Notes: generated from the letters alone by a model not told the origin. A DNA stretch of 64,000 nucleotides from an uncultured Chitinophaga sp. (GCF_946479755.1 NZ_CAMLHC010000005.1:248001-312000), one strand, 5' to 3'. Shown: positions 43,332-51,615, counted from the first letter of the stretch. Numbers and translations: made by a program.

Positions 43332-44033
43332 CTATTTAATCATCCCGTTTATTTTAGTTAAAATGTCATGTTCCCACCTGCTGCGTTCTTCGGCATCCGA
43401 AAACCCGTTCCCGCCTGTTGACGCCACAATACTTTCCAGCACCTGTTTCGTATGCTTCAACCCAAAATACGCTCCGATATGAAGAATATCATTGTCGGGT
43501 ATTTCATATTCCCACCATTTTAAAATTTCCCGGCAGAAAACGCCGTCCCAGGTCAGGCACTCGTTATCCGCTTCAACGCTGCCTTCGATATCATAGGTAG
43601 TAAAACCTCCCAACTGTGTATCATAGGCAAAAATGGTAGCATGAGCGTAGGCTAAAATCGGTTTGTACCGGTCGACGTTATAGGCATCCTGTTGGTATTT
43701 CTTCAGATCGATAATACTATATGGATAAGTATAATCCTTGTCAAGCCTGTGCTGTTGCATTACTGCATCCGTACAGTTTTCATTGAATAATTCAATAACG
43801 TTGCGTGGTAAATTTATTTGCTTTATTAGCGCCAGTATGGCTTCTTTGGTGACTCTTTCCGTATCTGCGTCCACCTCTTGCTGCCACTCTCTTTGAGATT
43901 TTTCTGCATCCAACTTCAATCGCTGTTTTTGATAATTTTTGCTCCCGCTTCTTCTCCTAAAAAACATCATTACAAAAAACAACATTACAATGAATAATAT
44001 CCAAAGCAATGGGTAAATAGACTTTTCTTCCAT
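43332..44033 (-). CDS. Membrane-anchored protein of unknown function
   Basis: The product is 233 residues from the ATG at 44033 (EEKSIYPLLWILFIVMLFFV), giving one N-terminal transmembrane helix, then a basic stretch (RRRSGSKNYQKQRLK), a charged coiled-coil-like segment and a globular C-terminal domain with many aromatic residues (PILAYAHATIFAYDTQLGGF; GVFCREILKWWEYEIPDND). The pattern slightly recalls SMI1/KNR4-type domains, but this is not convincing. An earlier in-frame start at 44057 is possible. It lies in the A+T-rich block. Confidence 0.7.
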   Translation of the reverse strand: MEEKSIYPLLWILFIVMLFFVMMFFRRRSGSKNYQKQRLKLDAEKSQREWQQEVDADTERVTKEAILALIKQINLPRNVIELFNENCTDAVMQQHRLDKDYTYPYSIIDLKKYQQDAYNVDRYKPILAYAHATIFAYDTQLGGFTTYDIEGSVEADNECLTWDGVFCREILKWWEYEIPDNDILHIGAYFGLKHTKQVLESIVASTGGNGFSDAEERSRWEHDILTKINGMIK

Positions 44034-44107
44034 GACTAATGGTAAGTGAACAAACAACCACCTGTTTTACACAGGTAGCTGTTTGTTCGTTGATACAGAA
44101 ACTTGTC

Positions 44108-44290
44108 TTAAAAGAATTGTTTCCCTGTAATAATACCATACAGGGAGAGCACAAACAGAATGGCAACAGCCAACAGGTAAAATGGTTTATACCTGAACTC
44201 CATGCCTTTTTTCTTTGCGTATTTGTAATACAGGAAAGTACCTCCCAAATACAGGCTGGTAAACAGCAATACTAAGTAATTAACATTCAT
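44108..44290 (-). CDS. Small two-helix membrane protein
   Basis: The 60-residue product has two predicted transmembrane helices (NVNYLVLLFTSLYLGGTFLY and PFYLLAVAILFVLSLYGII) joined by a basic loop (YKYAKKKGMEFRYK), so both ends would face the periplasm. The size and clean topology make it believable despite its length. It lies between the anchored protein and the tail-fibre-like gene on the same strand. Function is unknown. Confidence 0.6.
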   Translation of the reverse strand: MNVNYLVLLFTSLYLGGTFLYYKYAKKKGMEFRYKPFYLLAVAILFVLSLYGIITGKQFF

Positions 44291-44334
44291 ACTTTTCGGT
44301 TTAACAATTGGTTTTTATTGTTTTTGATTGATGA

Positions 44335-45492
44335 TTAACGGCGTTGTTCCAGTGCAGCGATTCTCTTTTGCAGGTCAATGATATACAGGGTCAGTTCTTC
44401 TACCTTCTGCACGAGCTTCCGGTTCACTTCCCCGAGGTCATGCCCGTCTCTGGCCACTTCAGCAGCAGCCGGCATGTCGGGCAGATGCTGATGTTGACGG
44501 ATATAGTTTTCTACTTCCTGTAAAGAAGGCAGTACATAATTTTTGCTGAAGACATAATCCGGCCAGTCGGCTGCGGCAACCGTTACTTTTACTTTCTGGG
44601 CGAGGATAGTGCCTTTTACCGCCAGTTTTGCCTTAGGATTGAGCGTACCAATACCTACGTCGCCATTGGCGCCAACGTGAAAAAGGTTAGTCCAGATTGA
44701 ATTATTGCCTTTTTCCCAAATCTGCCAGGCCTTATTCATCGGGCGCACTCCATATCCCATCACACCATTCTGCAGATCTGTACTGCCTTTATAACTGGAA
44801 AAAAAATCACATTGAGCAGATGTTGAATCTTTCGTAATAAAAACCAAATCATCTGTCCGGCCGATGCTATTGATGTTCAGAATTCCGTTTCTTACCGGTT
44901 TCCCAAGCGACATCCCGGTAGAGTCATAGACAAAACCAGTAACGTCCGTGTAGGGAAGCTTCTCGAACTTGTTGTTATCAAAATCACATTTCAGCCCGTA
45001 GTAGTCAGTTCTGGCAAGGAAGCCGTTTGGTGGCACAAGTGTCTGGCCATAAGTGCCGCCCGTCAGGGGACTTTGGTTCGCCAACAGGTTAGTGGCCTTT
45101 ACATAAATACCTCCCCACTGATAGTTTGATCTCATCCATAGGGCGTTGTTAAACACAAAAAAAACAGCCGCTTTGGGATTGCCGGATGTGCACTGGATTT
45201 CCATGCCGTCAAACCTTCTTGAGTTCTCCCATTTGTCGATGCGGATGAGAAAAGTACCCTGCCGGTCAAAAAAGTTAGCGTCCCCCTGGACAGAGACTTC
45301 TACCAGGGAAGCATACCTGTGCGTACTATCATTTATCTGCGCGATTTTGTAGTAAAAGAGATTGTAATTATTGGTCCAGTCCTGCGTTGCTCCAATGAGT
45401 TTCCACGGAATTTCTTCCTGGGCCCTAACGATAGCGGGACAAATACCTAAGGCCATAATAAGCCAGCAGCATAGTAATCGGGACATTTTCAT
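44335..45492 (-). CDS. Exported tail-fibre-like protein
   Basis: The 385-residue product has a signal peptide (CCWLIMALGICPAIVRAQ). Residues about 25-265 form a beta-rich domain of unknown type. Then comes GDVGIGTLNPKAKLAVKGTI, a motif shared by phage tail-fibre and Bacteroidota surface proteins, and a C-terminal coiled coil (LGEVNRKLVQKVEELTLYII; DLQKRIAALEQ). Such proteins are probably trimeric and surface-exposed. It is the first gene of the A+T-rich block, so it sets the transcript direction; a role in adhesion is inference. Confidence 0.8.
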   Translation of the reverse strand: MKMSRLLCCWLIMALGICPAIVRAQEEIPWKLIGATQDWTNNYNLFYYKIAQINDSTHRYASLVEVSVQGDANFFDRQGTFLIRIDKWENSRRFDGMEIQCTSGNPKAAVFFVFNNALWMRSNYQWGGIYVKATNLLANQSPLTGGTYGQTLVPPNGFLARTDYYGLKCDFDNNKFEKLPYTDVTGFVYDSTGMSLGKPVRNGILNINSIGRTDDLVFITKDSTSAQCDFFSSYKGSTDLQNGVMGYGVRPMNKAWQIWEKGNNSIWTNLFHVGANGDVGIGTLNPKAKLAVKGTILAQKVKVTVAAADWPDYVFSKNYVLPSLQEVENYIRQHQHLPDMPAAAEVARDGHDLGEVNRKLVQKVEELTLYIIDLQKRIAALEQRR

Positions 45493-45708
45493 AAGTATAT
45501 GATTTAACAGTAAATTTCATCAGGAGCGGGTAAGGTTAACATACACATGCATTCTGACTACGAAGTAGCATAAAAAATCAAATTTCCACTATCACACAAA
45601 CGTTGTATTTATCTAATCTCCCTGCGCACAAATACACTGCGTTGCACCATCCTACCTTTACAATAAATATTTAACTTTATATCAATATGTCAACTCAATA
45701 ACTATCCT
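45493..45708. other. Divergent A+T-rich spacer
   Basis: 216 bases between the minus-strand accessory block and the plus-strand membrane gene. I see no gene or clear hairpin; it presumably holds both promoters. Confidence 0.5.
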
Positions 45709-46824
45709 ATGTTTAGTAATCTTGCCATAGATGTGGCACTGGGGCTGATATTCATTTATCTGCTGTACAGTTTGTTAGCCTCCATTGTACAGGAGATGAT
45801 CGCACGGTTATTCAACGCCCGGGCGCGGGTATTAACAAAGGCGCTGCGGCGTTTGCTGGAAGATGACGACCGGAGCGGCGATCTGGGCATTTTCGGCCGT
45901 TTCACTTTTTTCAACTGGTTTTATGAGCTGGGCTGGAGTGTGGTCCATTTCTTTGCACCATTTCAGAATGGCCCGTTTTTGAAAAAGTTTTACCAGTCGC
46001 CCTCCATCCGTTACCTGGGAGAAAACAGCGCTTCTGCGCGGCCGGCGTATATCAGTCCGCAGATATTTTCACAGGCGATGGTCCACCTGTTACGCGGCCA
46101 GCCGGAAGGGCAGCAGTCTGAGACTGCCGCCATCCGGGACAGCCTGGCGCATAACACGCTGCACCTGGCGCCGGATACGCTCACCCACCTGCGGAATCTT
46201 TTTGAAGATGCACATCACCAGGTGCCACAGTTCCGTATCAATATGGAGACCTGGTTCAACGAGACCATGACCCGCGCCAGCGGCTGGTATAAGCGACAGA
46301 CACAGGTATGGCTGCTGGTCCTAGGCCTGGGCATTGCCGCCGTTTTTAATGTAGACACGATTGCGATTGCCCGTATCCTGATGAAAGATAAAAACGTGCG
46401 GGAGCAGATGGTGAGGCTGGTAGCCAGTCGCGAACCTTCCTATACGGCTATAACAGATACGCTCACACGAAAACACCTGCTGCACCGTGACAGCAGCTAT
46501 TTCCGGCAGGACACAGCCGTCTCCATGCTGTTAAAAGATACCGCCCTGATCGGGGTGTACGCGGTGCTACGGCAGGATGCCGGCGACGCGAAAAATGTGC
46601 TGGGCATCAGCCGCGCATGCGTGACCGATACCGCCGGCAACAAAAAGGAACTGCATTGTGGATTTACCCACCCCTATCAGCAGAATGGATGGCTGGTACT
46701 GGCCGGATGGGGCATCACGGCCCTGGCCATCTCGCTGGGCGCGCCTTTCTGGTTCGACCTCCTGGGGAGAGTAGTAAAGTTCCGTAACGTGCCGCCACGG
46801 CAAGAGAATGCCAGTGGGGTATAG
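45709..46824 (+). CDS. Conserved membrane protein of unknown function
   Basis: The 371-residue protein has an N-terminal transmembrane helix (NLAIDVALGLIFIYLLYSLL), a central one (QVWLLVLGLGIAAVFNVDTI) and a C-terminal one (GWLVLAGWGITALAISLGAP) followed by FWFDLLGRVVKFRNVPP. That last segment is a motif I have seen in hypothetical membrane proteins of many bacteria. Soluble regions lie between the helices. It seems to be transcribed alone. No function can be given. Confidence 0.78.
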   Translation: MFSNLAIDVALGLIFIYLLYSLLASIVQEMIARLFNARARVLTKALRRLLEDDDRSGDLGIFGRFTFFNWFYELGWSVVHFFAPFQNGPFLKKFYQSPSIRYLGENSASARPAYISPQIFSQAMVHLLRGQPEGQQSETAAIRDSLAHNTLHLAPDTLTHLRNLFEDAHHQVPQFRINMETWFNETMTRASGWYKRQTQVWLLVLGLGIAAVFNVDTIAIARILMKDKNVREQMVRLVASREPSYTAITDTLTRKHLLHRDSSYFRQDTAVSMLLKDTALIGVYAVLRQDAGDAKNVLGISRACVTDTAGNKKELHCGFTHPYQQNGWLVLAGWGITALAISLGAPFWFDLLGRVVKFRNVPPRQENASGV

Positions 46825-46919
46825 TAAGACACTGCTGCAGGAAAGTCGCCAACATTCCACGTATAGCGCCTTTACTATACTGCAGGTCAAAAATCCGGGT
46901 TCCAATGGCCTTTAAAGCG

Positions 46920-46927
46920 TACTTTTG
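46920..46927 (+). promoter_or_regulatory. -7 promoter element of ridA
   Basis: TACTTTTG matches TAnnTTTG exactly, 35 bases before the ATG at 46963. Confidence 0.45.
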
Positions 46928-46962
46928 AGCCGTCTTCTCACCCTTCTTCAAAACATAATTTT

Positions 46963-47349
46963 ATGAAACGCACCCTTTATTCTTCCGGCGCACAATGGGA
47001 AAACAAGGTCGGATATTCCCGCGCGGTACGGGTAGGTAATACCATCGAAGTTTCAGGAACAGTAGCGGTAGACAATGACAAGGTAGTAGCGGAGGGCGAC
47101 GCCTATGAACAGACCCGTTTTGTGCTGGCTAAAATAGAATCGGTCCTCATCTCCGCGGGCGCCACCCTGCATGACGTTGTCAGGACCCGCATGTATGTGA
47201 CCGACATTTCCCGCTGGGAAGAATATGGCCGTGCACACGGCGAATTTTTTAAAGCTATCAAACCTGCCACTACCATGGTAGAGGTTAGCAAGCTGATAGA
47301 CCCGCGGTACCTGGTGGAGATAGAAGCTACTGCCACTGTGATGCCATAA
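46963..47349 (+). CDS. RidA-family enamine/imine deaminase
   Basis: The 128-residue protein belongs to the RidA/YjgF family. The N-terminus is KRTLYSSGAQWENKVGYSRA, then TIEVSGTVAVD, the arginine in VVRTRMYVTDISRW, and the C-terminal DPRYLVEIEATAT. Members hydrolyse reactive enamines and imines made by PLP enzymes; the arginine that binds the substrate carboxylate is present. It belongs to a YjgF subgroup with a slightly different N-terminus, so substrate range is uncertain. Convergent with the rhodanese gene. Confidence 0.9.
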   Translation: MKRTLYSSGAQWENKVGYSRAVRVGNTIEVSGTVAVDNDKVVAEGDAYEQTRFVLAKIESVLISAGATLHDVVRTRMYVTDISRWEEYGRAHGEFFKAIKPATTMVEVSKLIDPRYLVEIEATATVMP

Positions 47350-47414
47350 TGATAGCCGATGTCACTGGTGCAGGGAGGTAAAAGCGAGGATGGGCGCGGC
47401 TGTTTGATATAAAG

Positions 47415-47466
47415 CACGAAGCTTAACGGGGAAATACCTTTATAATATTCCCTGTTAAGCTTCGCG
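47415..47466. terminator. Terminator-like hairpin between convergent genes
   Basis: A stem of about 17 bp (CGAAGCTTAACGGGGAA with TTCCCTGTTAAGCTTCG, one mismatch) closes an A+T loop. There is no long T run, so it may be either a terminator or an extragenic palindrome. Confidence 0.55.
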
Positions 47467-47486
47467 CGTATTGGTAATTTACTGAT

Positions 47487-47786
47487 TTATTGGGCCTGCC
47501 AGTTGAGCATACCGCCCACCAGGTTCTTCACATTGGTGAAGCCCATGGTTTCCAGGAGCATGCAGGCTTGTCCGCTGCGGTTGCCGCTGCGGCAGTATAC
47601 GATGACTTCCTCGTCTTTCAGGTGTTCTATTTCATCTACCTGCATTGTCTGTACGAGGCCCAGCGGAATATGAAAGCCACCGATATTGAATTCAGCGCGC
47701 TCGTGTGGTTCACGAACATCGAGGATGTTCAGTTGTTCACCGGCGTCGATGCGTTGTTTCAGTTCTTCTTTTGTGATATTCTGCAT
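47487..47786 (-). CDS. Single-domain rhodanese
   Basis: The 99-residue cytoplasmic protein has the active-site loop VIVYCRSGNRSG with the catalytic cysteine and the N-terminal ILDVREPHERAEFNIGG of the rhodanese fold. It transfers or carries sulfane sulfur as a persulfide. It is downstream of, and co-directional with, the PASTA gene (46-base gap). Confidence 0.92.
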   Translation of the reverse strand: MQNITKEELKQRIDAGEQLNILDVREPHERAEFNIGGFHIPLGLVQTMQVDEIEHLKDEEVIVYCRSGNRSGQACMLLETMGFTNVKNLVGGMLNWQAQ

Positions 47787-47832
47787 GATATAAAGTTTAA
47801 GTTCAGTTTAAAAATGGTGGTTTTGATGGTGG

Positions 47833-48639
47833 TTATTCCTGTACGGGCACCTGTGCCGAATCTTTCACCGGTTTGGTGGCAGAGAGCCACAGGTCGATGC
47901 TTTCCCCGGCCCTGACCATGTTGAAATCGCCGATTTCGTTTCTGCGGGCGGGCACCTGCCTGATAATAAATGCGTTGGCGGTGTCCGTAACGCCCGGATC
48001 AATGATGATGGTACCAGCGCTCAGGTTGTTCGCGTTGAGCATTTCGCGGGCTTCTGTGAAAGTGAGGCCTACGAAATCAGGCACCGGGTTTTCGATGCTG
48101 CCGGTACCGCTGCTGATAATCAGGGTAATATTACTGCCTTCAGCAACAGGGGTGCCGGCTTTGATGCGTTTGCCATTGAGCAGCTGCTGCAATACGGTAT
48201 TGGTGGCGAAGTCCGGCCGGTAAATAGTATCTCCTACATTGAGGCGCACGCTTTTCAGCATCATCTCCGCACTGCGGAAGGTCAGCCCTTCCAGGTCGGG
48301 CATTTTCACCATGGGAGCCACTACTTTGTTCACCGTCAGATAGATCGTTCTGCCGACTTTTACGCGGGCGCCTTTATCGGGGGTCTGTACCCATACAGAC
48401 AAAGGAGGGATACTGTCTATGTAGATGGAGTCTCTTACATCGGCTTCGAATCCTTCCTTTTCCAGGAGGGCAATGGCTTCTTTTACACTTTTCCCCCGCA
48501 CGTCCGGGACTGTCAGTTCTTCATTATGCCGGGTGATAACGCCCAGCAGTGAGAAAAACAACAGTGCCAGTCCAAAAAAGAACGCTATCACGACCAACAG
48601 GTTAATTCCGAAAGAGCGTTTGGTAATAAAGTCGAACAC
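47833..48639 (-). CDS. PASTA-domain membrane protein without kinase domain
   Basis: The 268-residue protein has a short cytoplasmic N-terminus and one transmembrane helix (INLLVVIAFFFGLALLFFSLLG, about 12-33). Three PASTA repeats follow outside: ELTVPDVRGKSVKEAIALLE, KMPDLEGLTFRSAEMML and VPDFVGLTFTEAREMLN. PASTA domains bind muropeptides or unlinked peptidoglycan in PknB kinases and PBPs; here the partner domain is absent. The position just downstream of ddl (37 bases) supports a cell-wall role. A CGTAATTCGTAATTT motif lies upstream. Confidence 0.9.
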   Translation of the reverse strand: MFDFITKRSFGINLLVVIAFFFGLALLFFSLLGVITRHNEELTVPDVRGKSVKEAIALLEKEGFEADVRDSIYIDSIPPLSVWVQTPDKGARVKVGRTIYLTVNKVVAPMVKMPDLEGLTFRSAEMMLKSVRLNVGDTIYRPDFATNTVLQQLLNGKRIKAGTPVAEGSNITLIISSGTGSIENPVPDFVGLTFTEAREMLNANNLSAGTIIIDPGVTDTANAFIIRQVPARRNEIGDFNMVRAGESIDLWLSATKPVKDSAQVPVQE

Positions 48640-48654
48640 GATAATGATTTGTTT

Positions 48655-48662
48655 TAAAATTA
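48655..48662 (-). promoter_or_regulatory. Possible -7 element of the PASTA gene
   Basis: TAATTTTA on the minus strand matches TAnnTTTG at all but the last base, 15 bases before the ATG, and overlaps the AATTCG iteron, as at the ligase genes. Confidence 0.3.
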
Positions 48663-48676
48663 CGAATTACGGGCTA

Positions 48677-49666
48677 TTATTTTTTCATGCATTCTTCCAG
48701 CACTTCGCCATAGAACGCCTGCAGGGTTTTGCCGGCGGCCCTTACCTGCTGCGGCACCAGGCTGTTCTCTGACTGGCCGGGCATGGTGTTGGCTTCGAGG
48801 AAGTACAGTTTGCCGGTAGCCTCTTCATAGATAAAGTCAATCCGGGTGATTCCCTTACAATTCAGCTTGTTATACAGGGTAGACGCTGTTTGCTGCACCA
48901 GTGCGGTGATTTCGTCCGATACCGGCGCCGGTGTGATTTCGTTGGATACCCCTGGTGTATATTTGGCTTCGTAGTCGAAGAACTCCTTGCTGCTCACTAC
49001 TTCTGTGATCGGCAATACGTTGAGGACGCCATTGGCGCGGTAAAGGCCAATGGTCAGTTCCCGTCCTTTGATGAACTCTTCTATCAGCACCTGGCTGTCT
49101 TCCTTAAAGGCTTTTTCGATGGCGGCCGGCAGTTCTTCGGCGGTTTTTACCTTGGACATGCCGATGCTGCTGCCTCCTTCGGCCGGTTTCACGAACACCG
49201 GCAAACGCAGTTCCTGCAGGATAGCGGCCGGATCATGGGGCTGGTCGCGGAAGATGTGGGCGGACTTAGACACGTTTACCACATCGAGGGCGGCCACCAC
49301 TTTGTTGCAATAGCTCTTATTGAAGGTCAGCGCCGACGTCACCATGCCACAGCTGGTGTATGGGATATCCAGCATTTCGAAGTAGCCCTGCAGACGGCCG
49401 TCTTCGCCGGGCGTACCATGAATACCGATGAACACCGCATCAAATTTTACCTTGTTACCGCCGATGGTCAGGGAGAAATCATTTTTATCGATCTCGTAAA
49501 CAGCTCCGTCGGCAGCCGTATGGCGCCAGCCCTCGCGGGTCACGATGATCTTGTACACCTCATATTTACTGCTGTCCAGGTTCTTCTGTATGGTTTCAGC
49601 GCTCTGCACGGATATTACATATTCTCCGGAATATCCACCGGCTACCAAGGCGATGTTCTTCTTCAT
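48677..49666 (-). CDS. ddl: D-alanine--D-alanine ligase
   Basis: This 329-residue ATP-grasp enzyme joins two D-alanines for peptidoglycan precursors. Visible are the N-terminal NIALVAGGYSGEYVISVQSA, the FIGIHGTPGEDGRLQGYFEM loop, VFVKPAEGGSSIGMSKV of the ATP site, LIEEFIKGRELTIGLY, and the magnesium-binding LYFLEANTMPGQSENSLVP. The last shows the N-T-M-P-G family signature. It is co-directional with the PASTA and rhodanese genes. Confidence 0.96.
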   Translation of the reverse strand: MKKNIALVAGGYSGEYVISVQSAETIQKNLDSSKYEVYKIIVTREGWRHTAADGAVYEIDKNDFSLTIGGNKVKFDAVFIGIHGTPGEDGRLQGYFEMLDIPYTSCGMVTSALTFNKSYCNKVVAALDVVNVSKSAHIFRDQPHDPAAILQELRLPVFVKPAEGGSSIGMSKVKTAEELPAAIEKAFKEDSQVLIEEFIKGRELTIGLYRANGVLNVLPITEVVSSKEFFDYEAKYTPGVSNEITPAPVSDEITALVQQTASTLYNKLNCKGITRIDFIYEEATGKLYFLEANTMPGQSENSLVPQQVRAAGKTLQAFYGEVLEECMKK

Positions 49667-49783
49667 AAGATAAATTACAATAAGCGGGTAAAGTTAAATG
49701 TTATTTGTTAATTGTCAACAGCGGGTCAGCCGGCGATTTCAACAATTTCCGATGGCCGGAGGCCCCGGGGCGCCGGCGGACAT

Positions 49784-49818
49784 AAAAAAGCCGCCCGGAA
49801 GCTACCGGACGGCTTTTA
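49784..49818. terminator. Terminator between ferredoxin and ddl
   Basis: A stem AAAAGCCGCCCGG / CCGGACGGCTTTT with one mismatch is flanked by A and T runs. It would end the ferredoxin transcript on the minus strand. Confidence 0.8.
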
Positions 49819-49837
49819 ATAAGGTGGCTCGCATATA

Positions 49838-50185
49838 TTAGAGGTGCAGTCTGTCTTTCTTAGCCATCAGCTCATCTACTGTTTCCTGGTACATTTCGTC
49901 CGGAACGCAGCAATCTACCGGGCAAACAGCCGCACATTGCGGTTCTTCGTGAAAACCCTGGCACTCTGTACACTTGTTCGGCACAATATAATAAGTATCA
50001 ACGCTGATCGGGGCATTACGCTGATCGGCGTCCATCTGGCTACCATCCATCAGGGTATAGGCACCTTTTACGGTCGTACCATCGGCCAGCGCCCATTCTA
50101 CACCGCCTTCGTAAATGGCGTTATTGGGGCATTCCGGTTCACAAGCGCCGCAATTTATACATTCATCTGTTATCTTAATTGCCAT
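49838..50185 (-). CDS. 4Fe-4S dicluster ferredoxin
   Basis: The 115-residue protein has cysteine motifs [20 protein letters not shown] near the N-terminus and NKCTECQG, then [11 protein letters not shown], in the second half, typical of a two-cluster ferredoxin with an insertion between halves. It carries electrons in the cytoplasm. It is divergent from the acyl-CoA reductase gene (90 bases between starts), an arrangement I recall from other Bacteroidota; a direct redox partnership is possible but not shown. Confidence 0.93.
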   Translation of the reverse strand: MAIKITDECINCGACEPECPNNAIYEGGVEWALADGTTVKGAYTLMDGSQMDADQRNAPISVDTYYIVPNKCTECQGFHEEPQCAAVCPVDCCVPDEMYQETVDELMAKKDRLHL

Positions 50186-50213
50186 AGAGTAAACTTTTTT
50201 AGTAGTAAGCCAT

Positions 50214-50221
50214 TAATTTTG
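50214..50221 (+). promoter_or_regulatory. -7 promoter element of the acyl-CoA reductase gene
   Basis: TAATTTTG matches TAnnTTTG exactly, 54 bases before the ATG at 50276. Confidence 0.45.
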
Positions 50222-50275
50222 TGGACAAAAATAAAAATTCCCGGTTTAATTAAGTCAAATATTTATAACAGTTTC

Positions 50276-51274
50276 ATGAACATAGCAGAAAAAGAAGCAG
50301 CGTTGGTACGCCTGGGCCAGTATCTGGCCGGCAATAGTCCGGAATTGACAGCAGTAAAGGAACGTGCTTATTTAGCCAATGGCTGGTTCACGCCTGCATT
50401 TATTGATCAGTCGCTCGACAGCATCTGCCGGTATTTCCTGGACCCTGCGGCCCTGCGGACCTGGCTGCAGCAGTACCCCGCCACCGCGCAGGAACGCACT
50501 CCCAGGAAGGTGGGTATCGTCGTGGCCGGCAATATCCCGCTGGTAGGGTTCCACGACTGGCTCTGCGGATTTATCAGCGGCCACCACATCAAACTGAAAC
50601 TCTCGTCCAAAGACGAGGTGCTGATGCGTCATGTGCTGGACAAAATGACCGAATGGCACCCGGAACTGGCCGAACAGACGGAAGTGCTGGAGATCCTGAA
50701 AAATTGCGATGCCTACATCGCGACCGGCAGTAATAACTCCGCCCGCTATTTTAACTATTATTTCTCCAAATACCCCCACATCATCCGGCATAACCGCACC
50801 TCTGCGGCCATCCTCACCGGCAACGAGAGTGCAGCCGAGCTGGAAGCGCTGGCAGACGATGTGATGCGCTATTTCGGACTCGGATGCCGGAACGTGACCA
50901 AGGTAATGGTACCGGAAGGCTACGATTTTGAACCACTGCTCAGAGCCCTCGGTAAATATGATTACCTGGCCGACCATCACAAATACAAAAACAACTACGA
51001 CTATAACCTGGCGCTGTTCCTGCTCAATAACAGCCCTTATCTGACCAACGGCAGTATCCTGCTCCATGAGGCGGCTTCCCTTTTCTCCCCCCTCAGCGTG
51101 CTGCACTACGGCTATTATAAAGATATACAGCAGCTGCGGGAAGATATGGCCGCCCAGCCGGACCTCCAGTGCCTCGTAGGACAGGAGTTTACCCCCTTCG
51201 GTAAAGCCCAGCAGCCCTCCCTGTCGGATTATGCCGACGGCGTTGATACCCTGGCCTTCCTGCTGGAGCTGTAG
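50276..51274 (+). CDS. LuxC-type acyl-CoA reductase
   Basis: The product is 332 residues from the ATG at 50276; an apparent in-frame extension upstream overlaps the ferredoxin gene on the other strand and is not used. Family motifs are VGIVVAGNIPLVGFHDWL, KLSSKDEVLMRHVLDKM, AYIATGSNNSARYFNYYFSK and RYFGLGCRNVTKVMVPEGYD, where the cysteine in GLGCRN aligns with the aldehyde-dehydrogenase-like catalytic position. LuxC-type enzymes reduce acyl-CoA or acyl groups to aldehydes. It is followed by a large palindromic element. Confidence 0.86.
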   Translation: MNIAEKEAALVRLGQYLAGNSPELTAVKERAYLANGWFTPAFIDQSLDSICRYFLDPAALRTWLQQYPATAQERTPRKVGIVVAGNIPLVGFHDWLCGFISGHHIKLKLSSKDEVLMRHVLDKMTEWHPELAEQTEVLEILKNCDAYIATGSNNSARYFNYYFSKYPHIIRHNRTSAAILTGNESAAELEALADDVMRYFGLGCRNVTKVMVPEGYDFEPLLRALGKYDYLADHHKYKNNYDYNLALFLLNNSPYLTNGSILLHEAASLFSPLSVLHYGYYKDIQQLREDMAAQPDLQCLVGQEFTPFGKAQQPSLSDYADGVDTLAFLLEL

Positions 51275-51277
51275 TCT

Positions 51278-51463
51278 CGCAAAGGGAGAAAGGGAGCAAA
51301 GCACGCAAAGATTTTTATGAGATTTATAAGAAACAAAGGAGTGGAGACCAGTTTAAGGTTTCCGCTCCTTTGCTTTTTGTTGCTTTCTGTTGCTTTCTGT
51401 TCTTTTATTTTTCTTATTGATCTTCAAAATCTTTGCGTGCTTTGCTCCCTTTCTCCCTTTGCG
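51278..51463. repeat. Perfect 38-bp inverted repeat around an inner hairpin
   Basis: The left arm 51278-51315 (starts CGCAAAGGGAGAAAGG) and right arm 51426-51463 are exact reverse complements. Inside lies a second, imperfect stem (CAAAGGAGTGGAGACC with GGTTTCCGCTCCTTTG, 14 of 16 canonical and the rest G-T or A-C) and a duplicated TTGCTTTCTG. The arms are built of CTTTGCG/GCTTTGCTC units like those at 11663-11712. The whole could fold as one 186-base structure. Confidence 0.9.
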
Positions 51464-51607
51464 TGACTAACTTTTTGTCTCTCTTTTTTGTTATATTGTC
51501 ATTGCCCTGTGTTATCCTGTCAGCCTGTTTTTTAGCAGTATTTAACGATTGATATAAAAATCTGTTAAAGTAAATATGTCCCGATACGTTTCAACCGCTA
51601 CCGCTAC

Positions 51608-51615
51608 TAAATTTG
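51608..51615 (+). promoter_or_regulatory. -7 promoter element of the HtrA gene
   Basis: TAAATTTG matches TAnnTTTG exactly, 82 bases before the ATG at 51698. It leaves a long untranslated leader. Confidence 0.45.

Noticed and set aside
43332..44033. SMI1/KNR4 (SUKH) immunity domain
   Set aside because: Only a vague aromatic pattern is shared; key positions cannot be matched by eye.
47415..47466. Copy of the 51.3 kb palindrome
   Set aside because: The arms (CGAAGCTTAAC) share no CTTTGCG unit with that element.
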